Shown here: piece after piece, positions 4,886-5,841 of the stretch
How positions within the stretch are numbered: position 1 is the first letter of the stretch
Layout: every line of letters starts with the position of its first letter
Origin: Synechococcaceae cyanobacterium RL_1_2
GTDB lineage: Bacteria > Cyanobacteriota > Cyanobacteriia > Cyanobacteriales > JAAUPO01
Assembly: GCA_012033095.1 (NCBI GenBank)
Contig: JAAUPO010000175.1
Location: 1 to 5,841 of the forward strand
Reading direction: 5' to 3'
DNA length: 5,841 nucleotides
Notes under the pieces: model-generated
What the model saw: only the letters and a program-made list of their open reading frames with translations
Told to the model about the DNA's origin: nothing
Databases searched by the model: none
Made by a program: the position numbers and the translations under genes

Positions 4886-5476
4886 ATGGACAATAGTCAA
4901 AGATTTCCTCTGCAACCCCTTAGCCACCACCCAGCTTTAATCTGTGGAGAAGTAAGGATGGATCCGACGGTGGTTATTGGGTCGGGGGTGATTTTGCAAG
5001 CTACCACCGATAGTAGTATCACCATTGAAGCTGGGGTCTGTATTGGAGTTGGGGTTGTCATTACAGCCCATCAAGGTCAAGTAATGATTAAGCAGGGAGT
5101 CGTGTTAGGAGCTGGAACTTTAATTATTGGAATCGTGGATATTGGGGAAGAAACTTGTATTGGTAGGGCCTCAACTATTATCAACACGTCAATTCCTAGG
5201 GAGCAGGTCATTGCACCTTTCACCGTCGTCGGGGATCGTTCTCGGCAAATTAACCAAGCTAGCCGCGATCGCCACGATACACCAAACCCAATCCCTGATC
5301 ATCAAGGTGTTTCTGGAAACCCAGAGCCGTTGAATGAAAACTTGAATCAGAGTACTACGAGATCTTCCTCTTTCCCCGTAGAGAATCAGGGTAAAACAAA
5401 AAAATCCCCAGTGATTGGCCAGGTCTATGTAAATGAATTGTTGCTGACGATCTTTAATCAAAATGATAGTTGTTGA
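4886..5476 (+). CDS. ccmN: Carboxysome assembly adaptor CcmN
   Basis: CcmN joins the CcmM-Rubisco core to the shell during beta-carboxysome assembly. The 196-residue product has an N-terminal left-handed beta-helix built from hexapeptide-like repeats (about residues 20-117; for example VVIGSGVILQA, ITIEAGVCIGVGVVI and IGEETCIGRASTI), which in the family binds the CcmM carbonic-anhydrase domain. A polar, low-complexity linker (about 118-173) rich in Asn, Pro, Ser and Gln follows. Residues 176-191 (VIGQVYVNELLLTIFN) form a short amphipathic helix, the encapsulation peptide that docks on CcmK2. AGGGG (4873-4877), eight bases before the ATG, serves as ribosome-binding site. It lies 30 bp after the full-length ccmM end. 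If ccmM translation stops early at 4686, ccmN is about 200 bases from the nearest upstream stop, so coupling would be lost. It is the last gene of the operon. Confidence 0.93.
   Translation: MDNSQRFPLQPLSHHPALICGEVRMDPTVVIGSGVILQATTDSSITIEAGVCIGVGVVITAHQGQVMIKQGVVLGAGTLIIGIVDIGEETCIGRASTIINTSIPREQVIAPFTVVGDRSRQINQASRDRHDTPNPIPDHQGVSGNPEPLNENLNQSTTRSSSFPVENQGKTKKSPVIGQVYVNELLLTIFNQNDSC
5265..5272. repeat. HIP1 octamer GCGATCGC
   Basis: Third exact copy, in the ccmN linker, where it encodes part of SRDRH. Confidence 0.85.
5411..5458 (+). other. Encapsulation peptide of CcmN
   Basis: Encodes residues 176-191, VIGQVYVNELLLTIFN, preceded by the basic stretch GKTKKSP. It matches the VYGQxxVNxLLxxLF pattern of CcmN C-termini, with Ile in place of the usual Tyr at the second position. 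Confidence 0.8.
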
Positions 5477-5841
5477 TAACAATAGCTATAAATTGTTGAA
5501 GTCTTCATTGATAAGAGATTAACGATCTCAACGGTTAATCCCTTCGCTATTCAAACACCAAATAATAGTATTTAATTACAAAATTTCATCCAAGTCTTAT
5601 TTAAGAATTTGGATGAAATTTGTGTTTTTTAAACTTTTTTTTGAACTCAAAAGTAAAGAAATCACAACACTAAAAAATATCAATGATTTCTGATCATATT
5701 TCTTGATTAAAATAGAAGTAAGCACTTCCATTTCCCTACAAAAATTCACTTCTGTTTTGTTAACCAACATAGTCAATAAAACACCGCAAAGACTAAGTAT
5801 ATATACCTAGAGAGCGATAGGATTTGAGTTGTTGTTTTCTG
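5477..5841. other. Non-coding region downstream of ccmN
   Basis: No gene is visible. It holds a small inverted repeat GATTAAC/GTTAATC (5517-5523/5534-5540), the operon terminator, a short hairpin GAAGT-AAGC-ACTTC (5715-5728) and a TATATA box (5798-5803) without a clear -35. The last could belong to a promoter for a gene beyond the right edge. Confidence 0.6.
5581..5630 (+). terminator. Rho-independent terminator of the ccm operon
   Basis: A perfect 13-bp stem, AAATTTCATCCAA (5581-5593) with TTGGATGAAATTT (5609-5621), extended internally by TCTT/AAGA, is followed by GTGTTTTTT and a further T run at 5636-5642. It lies about 105 bases after the ccmN stop. This strong hairpin with its U-tract marks the end of the ccmK2K1LMN transcript and shows that ccaA is not in this unit. 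Confidence 0.85.

Noticed and set aside
5189..5482. 97-codon minus-strand ORF opposite ccmN
   Set aside because: Antisense to a well-supported gene, with no homology I recognise.

Overview
The window is cyanobacterial chromosomal DNA carrying the main shell and scaffold operon of a beta-carboxysome. The gene order ccmK2-ccmK1-ccmL-ccmM-ccmN is the classic beta-cyanobacterial one. Three perfect GCGATCGC (HIP1) octamers at 510, 3419 and 5265, far more than chance predicts in 5.8 kb, also point to cyanobacteria. The AT-rich intergenic DNA and the close protein match to Synechocystis-type CcmK1/CcmK2 suggest a unicellular relative such as Cyanobacterium or Geminocystis; that placement is inference.

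Layout: bases 1-154 are non-coding, with a perfect 14-bp palindrome and a weak hairpin after hemJ. Bases 155-730 (minus strand) encode HemJ, a membrane protoporphyrinogen oxidase of heme and chlorophyll synthesis. A 947-bp gap (731-1677) separates hemJ from the divergent ccm genes. It has no convincing ORF but holds several inverted repeats and a possible promoter. The ccm operon then runs on the plus strand: ccmK2 (1678-1989), a structured 211-bp gap, ccmK1 (2201-2560), ccmL (2563-2868), ccmM (2902-4686, with its reading frame resuming to 4855) and ccmN (4886-5476). A strong hairpin terminator lies at 5581-5630. The last 210 bases hold no gene.

How the genes work together: CcmK1 and CcmK2 hexamers form the shell facets and CcmL pentamers cap the vertices. 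CcmM condenses Rubisco through its Rubisco-small-subunit-like (SSUL) repeats and carries a gamma-carbonic-anhydrase domain. CcmN bridges CcmM to the shell through a C-terminal encapsulation peptide.

This is a known system, not a new one. The points that stand out are: a net +1 frameshift inside the fourth SSUL repeat of ccmM; complete active-site and activating-disulfide residues in the CcmM carbonic-anhydrase domain; a redox cysteine pair in only one SSUL repeat (the third); and mutually exclusive hairpins between ccmK2 and ccmK1 that could set the shell-protein ratio.
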